From assembly GCA_023411815.1 (NCBI GenBank), contig JAEYOJ010000069.1:1-54751 (forward strand): a stretch of 54,751 nucleotides of DNA, given 5' to 3'. Shown here in pieces: positions 35,659-43,330 of this stretch; the first letter of the stretch is position 1, and every line of letters starts with the position of its first letter. Origin of the DNA: Pseudomonadota bacterium. Its GTDB lineage: Bacteria; Desulfobacterota; Desulfovibrionia; Desulfovibrionales; Desulfovibrionaceae. Under the pieces are notes generated by a model. The model had not been told where the DNA came from. It saw nothing but the letters and a program-made list of their open reading frames with translations, and did no database searches. The translations under genes and the position numbers were made by a program.

Positions 35659-35685
35659 GCCGCGCGGCCTCGCCACAGGCAATCC

Positions 35686-36231
35686 ATGACCGGCAACGAG
35701 TGGGTTCTCATCGGCGAGGTGGCCAAGCCGCACGGACTTAAGGGGGAGTTCAGCGTACAATTCTACGCGGACTCCCCTTTGCTGTTGGACGAGCTCGGCC
35801 ACGTCTGGCTCTCGGCCAAGGGCGGCAGGCCCAAACGTTTCCCGGTGCGCGCCTGGCGTGAGCACCAGGGCCGCGTGCTGCTCTGGCTCGCGGGCATCGA
35901 CGGCCGCGACCAGGCCGAGGCTTGGCGAGGGGCCGAGGTGCTGGTCAAGGAATCCGACCTGCCCGCGCCCGAGGAAGGCGATATCTACCTGCACGACCTG
36001 CAGGGGCTGACCGTGCTCCTGGAGGACGGCAGCCGCCTGGGGACGATCACCAACTTCATGATCGAGCCCCAGGAGCTGTGGTCCATCACTACGGACGAGG
36101 GACAGGAGATCCTGTTCCCGGCCGCGCCCGAGCTGGTGCCGTCCATCGACCTGGAAGCAGGCACCGTGACCATCGCCCCGCCGCCCGGCCTGCTTGAGCT
36201 GTACCTGAAGAAGGAAGAAGATGCAGGTTGA
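35686..36231 (+). CDS. rimM: Ribosome maturation factor RimM
   Basis: This 181-residue protein has the RimM N-terminal barrel (VLIGEVAKPHGLKGEFSVQFYAD) and the C-terminal PRC-barrel (GDIYLHDLQGLTVLLEDGSRLGTITNF, then EILFPAAPELVPSIDLEAGTVTI). RimM helps form the head of the 30S subunit and contacts S19. It follows khpA by 27 bases. In most relatives trmD comes at once after; here a low-GC segment of about 600 bases intervenes. Confidence 0.97.
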   Translation: MTGNEWVLIGEVAKPHGLKGEFSVQFYADSPLLLDELGHVWLSAKGGRPKRFPVRAWREHQGRVLLWLAGIDGRDQAEAWRGAEVLVKESDLPAPEEGDIYLHDLQGLTVLLEDGSRLGTITNFMIEPQELWSITTDEGQEILFPAAPELVPSIDLEAGTVTIAPPPGLLELYLKKEEDAG

Positions 36232-36348
36232 ATCCTGTTGCTCCGCGTCAGCGGCAAGCAACGGCCCAGCGGCTTTCTCTATAGGGAGATGCCGGCAGAC
36301 CTATATGCGCCAAGTCATTGATGTGGAGAAGAGAAGATGTGCGTCAGG

Positions 36349-36576
36349 CTATATGGCGCCAGAGGCAATGCGCATTTTCGCGAATACAATGAAGATGTTT
36401 GTCGCCTTCTCGATCGTCGAAAAAGACTTGGGCGCAATGGTTATTACATCAAAGTACCTGCCATCCTCGGGGTGCCCTTCCGGATAGATACTTCCCGAAG
36501 CGGTATAACGCCCCTCTTCTGTTTTATACGGAGTGGGGTCGATTATATAATCCAGGTGCTTGAAAGCTTTTTTCAT
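36349..36576 (-). CDS. Small hypothetical protein, antisense within the rimM-trmD gap
   Basis: This 75-residue protein starts MKKAFKHLDYIIDPTPYKTE and ends MRIASGAI. Its ATG has an excellent ribosome binding site on the minus strand (AGGAG, four bases). Composition is clearly poorer in GC than its surroundings. The pattern, a GRYTASGSI strand, then RYFDV and a helix with repeated Ala/Lys, is like small proteins of about 75-100 residues that modulate an unknown process; I cannot name a family. It is read against the flanking ribosome-biogenesis genes and lies in a segment that looks acquired. No terminator was identified around it. No toxin or mobile-element features were identified. Confidence 0.6.
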   Translation of the reverse strand: MKKAFKHLDYIIDPTPYKTEEGRYTASGSIYPEGHPEDGRYFDVITIAPKSFSTIEKATNIFIVFAKMRIASGAI

Positions 36577-36843
36577 TTTTTCTCCTATAGCGTAAAACTA
36601 TCGCACGACTTTCAATAGAAGTCCATTTGAGGTTTCTATTCTTTATGTCCGGGCATAGTATTCTTCCTGGTTGGCTGTCGGCGCTCCTTGGGCGACACGG
36701 CTGCTGTCCGCGCCCGGACTGCTTGTTTTGCGTGCGCACATGAGATAGTCCCTGGGGCGCATTGAAAAGCTGCCCTGGCCTCAAACGATGATATCTTTCA
36801 GGGCCTGCTCGCCGTCTTGACCGCTTGTGCCCAAGGACGAGAA

Positions 36844-38166
36844 GTGCATTTTACAGTCATCACCCTTTTCCCCGAGTTCTTCGACTCGCCGCTGTCCGCC
36901 GCGCTCATGGGCAAGGCGCGGGAGCAGGGGCTTGTTTCATTCTCTTTCGTCAATCCTCGCGACTTCGCCACGGACCGCCACCGCACCGTGGACGACCGCC
37001 CCTACGGCGGCGGGCCGGGCATGGTCATGCTGCTCGACCCTCTGGCGCGGGCCGTCGAATCGGTGCAGGCCTCCGGCGGCGCGGGCCGCATGCTCATGCT
37101 CTCGCCGCGCGGGCGGCCGCTCGACCAGGCTCTGGCCCGCGAGCTGGCCGGCGAGGAGCGGCTGACGCTCCTGTGCGGCCGCTACGAAGGCATCGACGCC
37201 CGGCTGGCCGAATTGTACCCCATCGAGGAAGTCTCCATCGGCGATTACGTGCTCAGCGGCGGCGAGGCCGGGGCCGTGTGTCTGCTGGAGGCCGTGGCGC
37301 GGCTGCTTCCCGGGTTCATGGGCCACGAGGATTCCGGCGAGGAGGAGAGCTTCTCGGCCGGGCTGCTGGAATACCCGCATTACACCCGGCCCGAGGAGTA
37401 CAAGGGGCTGCGCGTGCCGGACATCCTGCTCTCCGGCGACCATGCGCGCATCGCGGCCTGGCGTCGCCAGAAGGCCCTGGACACCACCCTGGCCGTGCGG
37501 CCGGAGCTGCTGGCCGAGGCGCGGCTGGACGGCGAGGACGTGGCCCATCTGCGCGGCAAACCCAGGCAGCGCCTTGGCCGAAGCCTGTATGTGGCCCTGG
37601 TGCACTACCCGGTGCTGGACAAAGCGGGAAGAATAACGGCAGTCTCTTTGACAAACCTCGACGTCCACGATATAAGCCGCGTTTCCCGCACGTATGGTGC
37701 GGCCGAACTCTATCTGGTCACGCCGCTCAGGGACCAGCAGGAGATGGCCGAGGCGGTTCTCGGTCATTGGGTGGGCGGCCCCGGAGGCCGGTCCAACCCC
37801 GACCGCCAGGAGGCCCTGAAACTGGCCTGCGTGCGCGAGAGCCTGGAGGCGGCCGTGGCGGACATCAAGGTCCGCGCGGGCCGCGAGCCGCGAGTGGTGG
37901 CCACCAGCGCGGCCATGCCCCGCAAGGGCAAAGGCAAACCCAGGCTGGCGAACGTGCGGCAGCTCACCGACGGCGACGTGCGCGGCTGGCTTGCCGAGGA
38001 ACCCGTGCTGCTGGTATTCGGCACGAGCCACGGCCTGGCCCCCGAGGTGCTGCGCGGAGCGGACGGAATGCTGCGGCCCATCCGCTGTCTGGACGAGTAC
38101 AATCATCTGCCCGTGCGGTCGGCGGTGGCCATCTGTCTGGACCGATTGCTGGCGGACCACTGGTAG
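36844..38166 (+). CDS. trmD: tRNA (guanine37-N1)-methyltransferase TrmD fused to a second SPOUT-type RNA methyltransferase domain
   Basis: This 440-residue protein has TrmD in residues 1 to about 240: FTVITLFPEFFDSPL, RPYGGGPGMVML, CGRYEGIDARL and SIGDYVLSGGEAG, which form the knot that binds AdoMet and methylates G37 of tRNA. Residues about 250-440 form another SPOUT-like domain (LYVALVHYPVLDKAGRITAVSLTNLDVHDISRVSRTYGA, VVATSAAM, LLVFGTSHGLAPEVL, YNHLPVRSAVAICLDRLL), of the Methyltrn_RNA_4 type, whose target is not known to me. Both domains appear intact. The start is GTG 36844 with AAGGA six bases upstream; it starts at the conserved strand, whereas TTG 36817 lacks a site. Confidence 0.93.
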   Translation: MHFTVITLFPEFFDSPLSAALMGKAREQGLVSFSFVNPRDFATDRHRTVDDRPYGGGPGMVMLLDPLARAVESVQASGGAGRMLMLSPRGRPLDQALARELAGEERLTLLCGRYEGIDARLAELYPIEEVSIGDYVLSGGEAGAVCLLEAVARLLPGFMGHEDSGEEESFSAGLLEYPHYTRPEEYKGLRVPDILLSGDHARIAAWRRQKALDTTLAVRPELLAEARLDGEDVAHLRGKPRQRLGRSLYVALVHYPVLDKAGRITAVSLTNLDVHDISRVSRTYGAAELYLVTPLRDQQEMAEAVLGHWVGGPGGRSNPDRQEALKLACVRESLEAAVADIKVRAGREPRVVATSAAMPRKGKGKPRLANVRQLTDGDVRGWLAEEPVLLVFGTSHGLAPEVLRGADGMLRPIRCLDEYNHLPVRSAVAICLDRLLADHW

Positions 38167-38214
38167 GAAGAACAACCGGCCTTGACCGGAGCGTTATTTC
38201 ATAAGGAGAGAGCC

Positions 38215-38577
38215 ATGAACCTCATCAAGAACATCGAGCGCGAGCACATGCGCCTGGACCTGCCCGAGTTCAAGGCAGGCGATACCGTCAAGGTCTACCT
38301 GCGCATCATCGAGGGCGAGAAGGAGCGCGTTCAGGTCTTCCAGGGCAACGTGATCCGCATGCGCAAGGGCACCACCGACTCCACCTTCACGGTGCGCAAG
38401 GTGTCCGACGGCGTCGGCGTGGAGCGCATCATTCCCACGCACTCGCCCTTCATCGAGCGCATCGAGGTGATCACCGAGGGCAACGTTCGCCGCAGCCGCC
38501 TGTACTATCTGCGCAACCTGCGCGGCAAGGCTGCCCGCATCAAGACCAAGCGCGTCAACGTCGAAGCCCAGGCCTAG
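38215..38577 (+). CDS. rplS: 50S ribosomal protein L19
   Basis: This 120-residue protein has the L19 signatures FKAGDTVKVYLRIIEGEKERVQVFQGNVIRMRKG and VGVERIIPTHSPFIERIEVI. L19 lies at the subunit interface. AAGGAGAG precedes ATG 38215; an upstream in-frame ATG adds 11 unconserved residues. It follows trmD by 48 bases and ends at a strong terminator. Confidence 0.98.
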   Translation: MNLIKNIEREHMRLDLPEFKAGDTVKVYLRIIEGEKERVQVFQGNVIRMRKGTTDSTFTVRKVSDGVGVERIIPTHSPFIERIEVITEGNVRRSRLYYLRNLRGKAARIKTKRVNVEAQA

Positions 38578-38584
38578 TTTTTTT

Positions 38585-38607
38585 GGGGGAGCCCCCTGGG
38601 CTCCCCC
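38585..38607 (+). terminator. Rho-independent terminator after rplS
   Basis: GGGGGAGCCC (38585-38594) pairs perfectly with GGGCTCCCCC (38598-38607) around CCT and is followed by TTCTTATT. It probably ends the ffh-rplS transcript, though rnhB starts only 29 bases later and may be read through. Confidence 0.85.
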
Positions 38608-38635
38608 TTCTTATTCCTGAGCCCTGGGAGGACGC

Positions 38636-39271
38636 GTGCCGCCGTTGGTGCCAGCCGACAAGGCCGGCCGCGTTGCCGGCGTTGACGAGGCCGGGCGGGG
38701 ATGCCTGGCCGGTCCCGTCGTTGCTGCCGTCGTTGTTTTGCCTGCCTACGTCAAGCTTCCCGGCCTGGCGGATTCCAAACTGCTTTCCCCCGACGAACGC
38801 GAGCGCCTGGAGCCGCTTATCAGGACGCGCGCCCTGGCCTGGGCCGTGGGCGTGTCCTGGCCTGCCGAGATCGACGAGCACAATGTTCTCAGGGCGACGC
38901 TGCTGGCCATGGGCCGGGCCGTGCGCTGCCTCAGGCTCCAGCCGGAAGAGCTTCTCGTGGACGGCAACCAGTGCATCCCCGAGAGTTTCGTCAACTTCAT
39001 CCCCCAGCGTGCCATAGTGGACGGCGACCGCCTCGTGCGTTGCATCTCCGCGGCCAGCGTGCTGGCCAAGACCTTCCGCGACCGCCTCATGGGCAAGCTG
39101 GACCGGCGCTATCCCGGCTACGGCTTCGCCCGCCACAAGGGCTACGGCACCCGCGAACACATGCAGGCCCTGGCCGAGCTGGGACCCAGCCGCATGCATC
39201 GCCTGACCTTTCGCGGCGTGAAGCCCGAACCGGCGGACAGCGGGGAGCACCTGTGCCTGCCGGGAATGTAG
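38636..39271 (+). CDS. rnhB: Ribonuclease HII
   Basis: This 211-residue enzyme cuts RNA from RNA-DNA hybrids and removes misinserted ribonucleotides. The metal-binding motif GVDEAGRGCLAGPVVAAVVVLP is present, with D and E as catalytic acids. Further family segments are DSKLLSPDERERL, LVDGNQCIPE and AASVLAKTFRDRLM, and all carboxylates appear kept. The start is GTG 38636, with GGGAGG upstream. Its end overlaps yraN by 19 bases. Confidence 0.97.
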   Translation: MPPLVPADKAGRVAGVDEAGRGCLAGPVVAAVVVLPAYVKLPGLADSKLLSPDERERLEPLIRTRALAWAVGVSWPAEIDEHNVLRATLLAMGRAVRCLRLQPEELLVDGNQCIPESFVNFIPQRAIVDGDRLVRCISAASVLAKTFRDRLMGKLDRRYPGYGFARHKGYGTREHMQALAELGPSRMHRLTFRGVKPEPADSGEHLCLPGM

Positions 39272-39666
39272 GCCCCGCGCATCTCGCCCTGGGCCAGGTC
39301 GGCGAGGACGCGGCCGTGGACCTGCTGCGGCGGTCCGGGTTCCGCATCCTGGAGCGCAACTGGCGGTCGGGTGGCCTGGAGCTGGACATCGTCTGCGAGC
39401 AGGGCGAGACGCTCGTGTTCGTGGAGGTCAAGACGCGCGCCGCCGATGGCCTGGCCAATCCCGAGGACGCCCTGACCCCGGCCAAGCGCCGCAAGCTCGC
39501 CAAGGCCGTGGGCCTGTACCTGAGCGCGCGCGACCTGTGGGATCGCCCCTGCCGCGTGGATCTCGTGAGCGTCGTGCACGGCCCGCGCGGGCTGGTCGCA
39601 GCATGCGTTGAGGACGTGCTCGACTTCAGCCAGGACGCTTCGGGCACGGCCTGGCAACCCTGGTAA
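39253..39666 (+). CDS. yraN: YraN/UPF0102 family nuclease-like protein
   Basis: This 137-residue protein has the UPF0102 restriction-endonuclease-like fold: HLALGQVGEDAAVDLLRRSGFRILERNWRSGGLELDIV, then LVFVEVKTRAADGLANPEDALTPAKRRKL. The D/E-x-K core (ELDIV...VEVK) is intact, suggesting a metal-dependent nuclease; its biological role is not known. The start is GTG 39253, inside the end of rnhB, preceded by GGGGAG at five bases. Its stop TAA is also the first bases of family 1 repeat copy C. Confidence 0.92.
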   Translation: MPAGNVGPAHLALGQVGEDAAVDLLRRSGFRILERNWRSGGLELDIVCEQGETLVFVEVKTRAADGLANPEDALTPAKRRKLAKAVGLYLSARDLWDRPCRVDLVSVVHGPRGLVAACVEDVLDFSQDASGTAWQPW

Positions 39667-39744
39667 GAGCGAAGATCTGGAGAAGGGCGCCGCCCCTCTC
39701 CAGACCTCTCCCCGCCAGGGCGTGACGACGCCCTGGACCCGCGA
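39664..39744 (-). repeat. Family 1 two-hairpin repeat, copy C
   Basis: Starting at the TAA stop of yraN (TAAGAGC), this copy has GGAGAAGGGCG/CGCCCCTCTCC (39680-39702, one mismatch) and CCAGGGCGT/ACGCCCTGG (39714-39735), then GACCCGCGA. Its orientation relative to the gene is the same as copy B to the YcaO gene, so both elements begin at a stop codon. Confidence 0.9.
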
Positions 39745-39859
39745 TGTCATGGGGCGGACCGCTGGAGTGCATTTATCCGACATCTGTTTCGTCCGTCCTT
39801 GCGCGATGCGCCTCCCCTTGGTAGAGCCAGGAGCTTCCCGATATATTCAAGGAGCAGCC

Positions 39860-41017
39860 ATGTCGCCGTTGACTCGTTTCGAGGCCATCAAGCCCTTTTA
39901 TGTCATGTCAGTGCTGGAGCGCGCCCAGGAGCTGGAGCGCCAGGGCGCGCACATAGTCCACCTTGAGATCGGCGAGCCCGATTTCGACGCGCCGGCCTGC
40001 GTGCGCGAGGCGGCCTGCCGGGCCATGGACGCCGGCCACACGCACTACACGCACAGCCTGGGTCTGCCCGAGCTGCGCCAGGCCATCGGCGCGGATTACG
40101 CCGCGCGCTACGGCGTGAGCGTGGACCCGGAGCGCATCCTGGTAACCTCCGGCACCTCGCCGGCCATGCTCCTGTGTTTTTCCGTGCTGTGCGGGGCCGG
40201 GGACAACGTGCTCATCCCCGATCCCGGCTACGCCTGTTATCCCAACTTCATCCGCTTCGTCGGCGCCGAGCCCAGGCTCGTGCCGGTGCGAGAGGAGGAC
40301 GGCTTCCAGTACCGGGTCGCGGCCGTGCGCGAGGGCATGGACGAGCGCAGCCGCGCGGTGGTCATCAACTCGCCGGGCAACCCGACCGGCACCATCATGC
40401 CGCCTGAAACCATGGCCGAGCTGGCAAAGCTTGCGGAAGAAGGGCTGCCCATCGTCTCCGACGAGATCTACCACGGCCTGACCTATGTGGGGAAAGAGCA
40501 TTCCATCCTCGAGTTCACGGACAAGGCCTTCGTGCTCAACGGCTTCTCCAAGCTCTACGCCATGACCGGCTGGCGGCTCGGCTACCTCATCGCGCCCGAG
40601 CGCTACATGCCGGCCCTGCGCAAGCTGGCCCAGAACCTGTTCATCTGCGCCGGTTCCGTGGCCCAGTGGGCCGGACTGGCCGCCCTGCGCGAGGCCGCCG
40701 CGGACGTGGAGCGCATGCGCGCCACCTACGACGCGCGGCGGCGCTACATGCTCGGCCGCCTGCGGGCCATGGGCCTCGGCGTGGCCGTGGAGCCCACCAG
40801 CGCGTTCTACATCCTGGCCAACGCCAAGCGCTACACTTCCGACTCCCTGGCCTTCGCTTTCGACATCCTGGAGAAGGCCCACGTGGGCGTGACGCCGGGC
40901 ATGGATTTCGGCCCGGGCGGCGAAGGCTACATCCGCTTCTCCTACGCCAACTCGCTGGAGAACATTCGCGAAGGCATGGACCGCCTCGAGCGCTACCTGA
41001 CCGGCCTGGGCCGCTGA
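39860..41017 (+). CDS. PLP-dependent class I/II aminotransferase
   Basis: This 385-residue enzyme has fold type I features: HLEIGEPDFDAP (near residue 36), TSGTSPAMLL, the NSPGNPTGTIM loop, DEIYHGLTY, and the PLP lysine K231 in GFSKLYAMTGWRLGY. The arginine that binds the substrate carboxylate lies in the C-terminal GYIRFSYANS. It belongs to the aspartate or aromatic/branched-chain group (AspC/PatA-like), and the amino acid cannot be decided. AAGGAG lies five bases before ATG 39860. The next gene starts 12 bases after its stop, so the two are in one unit. Confidence 0.92.
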   Translation: MSPLTRFEAIKPFYVMSVLERAQELERQGAHIVHLEIGEPDFDAPACVREAACRAMDAGHTHYTHSLGLPELRQAIGADYAARYGVSVDPERILVTSGTSPAMLLCFSVLCGAGDNVLIPDPGYACYPNFIRFVGAEPRLVPVREEDGFQYRVAAVREGMDERSRAVVINSPGNPTGTIMPPETMAELAKLAEEGLPIVSDEIYHGLTYVGKEHSILEFTDKAFVLNGFSKLYAMTGWRLGYLIAPERYMPALRKLAQNLFICAGSVAQWAGLAALREAAADVERMRATYDARRRYMLGRLRAMGLGVAVEPTSAFYILANAKRYTSDSLAFAFDILEKAHVGVTPGMDFGPGGEGYIRFSYANSLENIREGMDRLERYLTGLGR

Positions 41018-41028
41018 GGCCGGTCCGC

Positions 41029-42018
41029 ATGATCTCCGTGCTCGTCCTGACCCTGAACGAGGAGGCCAATCTGGCGGCCTGCCTCGATTCCGTGCGCTTC
41101 AGTGACGATGTGCACGTGCTCGACTCAGGCTCTTCCGACCGCACGGCGGACATAGCCCGCGCCCACGGAGCCCGCGTGACGGTGCGGCCCATGGACGACT
41201 GGGCCTCGCAGCTCAACTTCGCCGTGCGGGAACTGCCCTTCCGCCATCCCTGGGTATTCATGATCGACGCCGACGAGCGGGCCACGCCGGAACTCGCGCG
41301 GGCCATGTTGGCCGCCGTCGGTGCAAGTGGCCCGACGGATCGCTTTGCTGGTCCGGAAGCACACCTTTCGCCTGAACAATTCGCAAATGAACTTCGCGGG
41401 TCCAGGGGCGCGTCCGCCCCTGGTGGGTGGGGTTTGGGGAGGGCAAAGCCCTTCCCATTTCCTGAACGGGATGCCCTGCCTACCGGAGACATCGCGGCCT
41501 TCGGCATCCGGCGGCGGGATTTCTTCCTCGACGGCCGGGAGCTGCGCCGCGTGCAGGCCACGCCGCGCTACGTGCGCTTGTTCCGGGCCGAGCGCGTGTC
41601 CTTCTCGCGGTTGGTGAATCCGGTCACGCACGTGCGTGGCGCGGTGGGGAGGCTGGACGGCGACCTGCTGCACTTCCCGTTTTCCAAGGGCTTGGCTCAG
41701 TGGATAGAGCGCCACAACGCCTACAGCACGCTGGAGGCCCGCCAGGAGCTGGAGCAGGAGGCGCGGGGCGGCTCGCGCATCAGCTTGCGCGGTCTGCTGC
41801 ATCCCGATCTGGGCGAACGGCGCAGACAACAGAAGCTGCTCCTCGCGCGGTTGCCCATGCGGCCCCTGGCGCGTTTCCTGGCCCTGTACGCCGCGCGCGG
41901 CGGTTTCCTGGACGGCCGGGCCGGGCTGGCTTATGCCCTGATGCAGGCTTGGTACGAATACATGATCGTGCTCAAGAAACGCGAGATGACGGCTTCCGCC
42001 AAGCGGCAGGGGGGATAG
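41029..42018 (+). CDS. Family 2 glycosyltransferase (WaaE/KdtX-like) with in-frame repeat insertion
   Basis: This 329-residue protein begins ISVLVLTLNEEANLAACLDSV, has LDSGSSDRTADIA and the metal-binding MIDADER (D80, D82), and ends with a WaaE/KdtX-like half (RRRDFFLDGRELRRVQATPRYVRLFRAERVSFSRLVNPVTHVRG...LLHFPFSKGLAQWIERHNAYSTLEA). Such enzymes add a sugar to the lipopolysaccharide core. Residues about 100-153, just after the DxD motif, do not look like the family and contain repeat copy D in frame (residues 122-143). Without them the protein would be about 275 residues. The frame is open throughout, so the enzyme may still work with an added loop, or may be inactive. GAGG lies about ten bases before the ATG. 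Confidence 0.85.
   Translation: MISVLVLTLNEEANLAACLDSVRFSDDVHVLDSGSSDRTADIARAHGARVTVRPMDDWASQLNFAVRELPFRHPWVFMIDADERATPELARAMLAAVGASGPTDRFAGPEAHLSPEQFANELRGSRGASAPGGWGLGRAKPFPFPERDALPTGDIAAFGIRRRDFFLDGRELRRVQATPRYVRLFRAERVSFSRLVNPVTHVRGAVGRLDGDLLHFPFSKGLAQWIERHNAYSTLEARQELEQEARGGSRISLRGLLHPDLGERRRQQKLLLARLPMRPLARFLALYAARGGFLDGRAGLAYALMQAWYEYMIVLKKREMTASAKRQGG
41391..41458 (+). repeat. Family 1 two-hairpin repeat, copy D, inside a coding sequence
   Basis: CGCGGGTCC (41395-41403) is followed by the stem CCAGGGGCG/CGCCCCTGG (41402-41422), the linker TGGGTGGGGTTTG, and a second stem GGGGAGGGC/GCCCTTCCC (41436-41455, one mismatch). It is in frame within the glycosyltransferase gene and encodes a Gly/Pro-rich, basic segment. 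Confidence 0.88.
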
Positions 42019-42822
42019 ATGTTCGTCGCTTCCAAGCTCCTGTGGTTCCTGGCCTCGCCCGACAACCTGCTCCTGCTGCTGGCCGCGTTCGGCGCAATGC
42101 TGCTTTGGACCCGCTGGCGCAGGTGGGGCCGCCTCTGCATGGGCATCGCCCTGGCCGGGCTGCTGCTCCTGGCCGTCCTGCCCGTGGGTCATGCGCTCAT
42201 GCGCCCGCTGGAGGAGCGTTTCCCTCGTCCGCTGGAGCTACCCGCCGAGGTGGAAGGCATCATCGTGCTCGGCGGCTATCAGAACCAGCTCGTTTTCGAC
42301 AGCCGGGGCTGGCCCGAGCTGACGGCCGCCGCCGACCGCCTGGTGGCCTTCGTGGACCTGGCCCGGCGCTACCCGGACGCCAGGCTGGTCGTCAGCGGCG
42401 GATCGGGCATGCTGCTGCGCCAGGACCTCAAGGAGTCGGACGTGACCCGCGCGGCCCTGGCCCGTTTGGGCTTCGACGATTCGCGCGTGATCTACGAGGA
42501 GACTTCCAGGACGACCTACGAGAACGCGGCGGCGAGCAAGGTCCTGGCCAGGCCGTCTCAGGACGGCCTGTGGCTGCTGGTCACCTCGGGCTGGCACATG
42601 CCCAGGTCCGTGGGCGTCTTCCGCGCCCAGGGCTGGCGCGTTCTTCCATATCCCGTGGACTACCAGACCACGCCTGGCCGGGCCTGGACTTTTCCGTTCC
42701 AGACGGGCCAACGGCTGGCCCTGGTCAGCGCGGCCCTGCACGAGTGGGTCGGGCTGGCCGCCTACCGCCTGACCGGCCGCAGCGATTCGTTTTTTCCCGC
42801 CATACAATCCGTGGAGCCCTGA
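42019..42822 (+). CDS. YdcF/ElyC family membrane protein (DUF218)
   Basis: This 267-residue protein has two N-terminal membrane helices (about 12-30 and 38-58) and a DUF218 domain: GIIVLGGYQNQLVFDSRGWPELTAAADRLV, DARLVVSGGSG, SRVIYEETSRTTYENAAAS, WLLVTSGWHMPRSVGVFRAQGWRVLPYPVDY. ElyC and SanA of this family affect envelope carbohydrates and peptidoglycan in Escherichia coli. The start lies directly after the glycosyltransferase stop with no gap, suggesting translational coupling and a surface-glycan role. The gene is followed by family 2 repeat copy 1. Confidence 0.9.
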   Translation: MFVASKLLWFLASPDNLLLLLAAFGAMLLWTRWRRWGRLCMGIALAGLLLLAVLPVGHALMRPLEERFPRPLELPAEVEGIIVLGGYQNQLVFDSRGWPELTAAADRLVAFVDLARRYPDARLVVSGGSGMLLRQDLKESDVTRAALARLGFDDSRVIYEETSRTTYENAAASKVLARPSQDGLWLLVTSGWHMPRSVGVFRAQGWRVLPYPVDYQTTPGRAWTFPFQTGQRLALVSAALHEWVGLAAYRLTGRSDSFFPAIQSVEP

Positions 42823-42881
42823 CGGTCCATTGTCTGGCCGGTTCCTTTTTTTCTCCTGAGCTGAATTGATTGAGCAAAAAT

Positions 42882-43009
42882 TAGAGCATTTTGCTTTTGA
42901 AAATGCTCTGCAAGCCATGCGTCGACATGGCTTGCCGCCGCGTAGACATAGGCGCAATTCACTTGCGCCGTCAACGCCGGAGCGGGCGTCTTAAAAGCAA
43001 TCTGCTCTA
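42882..43009. repeat. Family 2 multi-hairpin, MITE-like repeat, copy 1
   Basis: This 128-base element starts TAGAGCA and ends TGCTCTA. Its first 19 bases pair with its last 19, with three mismatches, as terminal inverted repeats. Inside are hairpins AGAGCATTTT/AAAATGCTCT, GCAAGCCATG/CATGGCTTGC, GGCGCAA/TTGCGCC and GACGCC/GGCGTC-like. It has no reading frame of use. It shares most of its sequence with the copy at 53281-53406. Confidence 0.9.
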
Positions 43010-43182
43010 GTCGCCATGCGCGGGCCCGTCCCACGGGCGGCCCGCCGGGCGTTTGCGTCGTCATGGAAACGGGCTGCGTTAAGTCCGTCACCGGAGTATT
43101 TCAGCGAAACGTAAAGGGATATTGCATGCAAGGGCACGTCTCATGCAGTATATATTGTTGATTGCAAATGAACTGAAAGACC

Positions 43183-43245
43183 GAGGGGCCAGGGAGCGTC
43201 GCTCCCTGGCGCGAGAGAGCCCGAGAGAGGGCGGCGCCCTCACTC
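43183..43245 (+). repeat. Two-hairpin element, divergent relative of family 1 (copy E)
   Basis: CCAGGGAGC/GCTCCCTGG (43189-43209) is followed by a purine-rich linker and GAGGGC/GCCCTC (43227-43241). The layout matches family 1, and the stems differ in sequence but keep pairing. It lies about 85 bases before the AsmA gene. Confidence 0.6.
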
Positions 43246-43330
43246 GCATGGATTGCAGGTGTTTTAATCTACTGGGCATCATTGCGATGCTTTGTGCTGC
43301 CGTCGCGAGGATGGAACATCGTCTGAACCA

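Noticed and set aside
36221..36618. Plus-strand open frames in the rimM-trmD gap
   Set aside because: They overlap the minus-strand 75-residue gene, which has a far better ribosome binding site; the plus-strand frames lack one.
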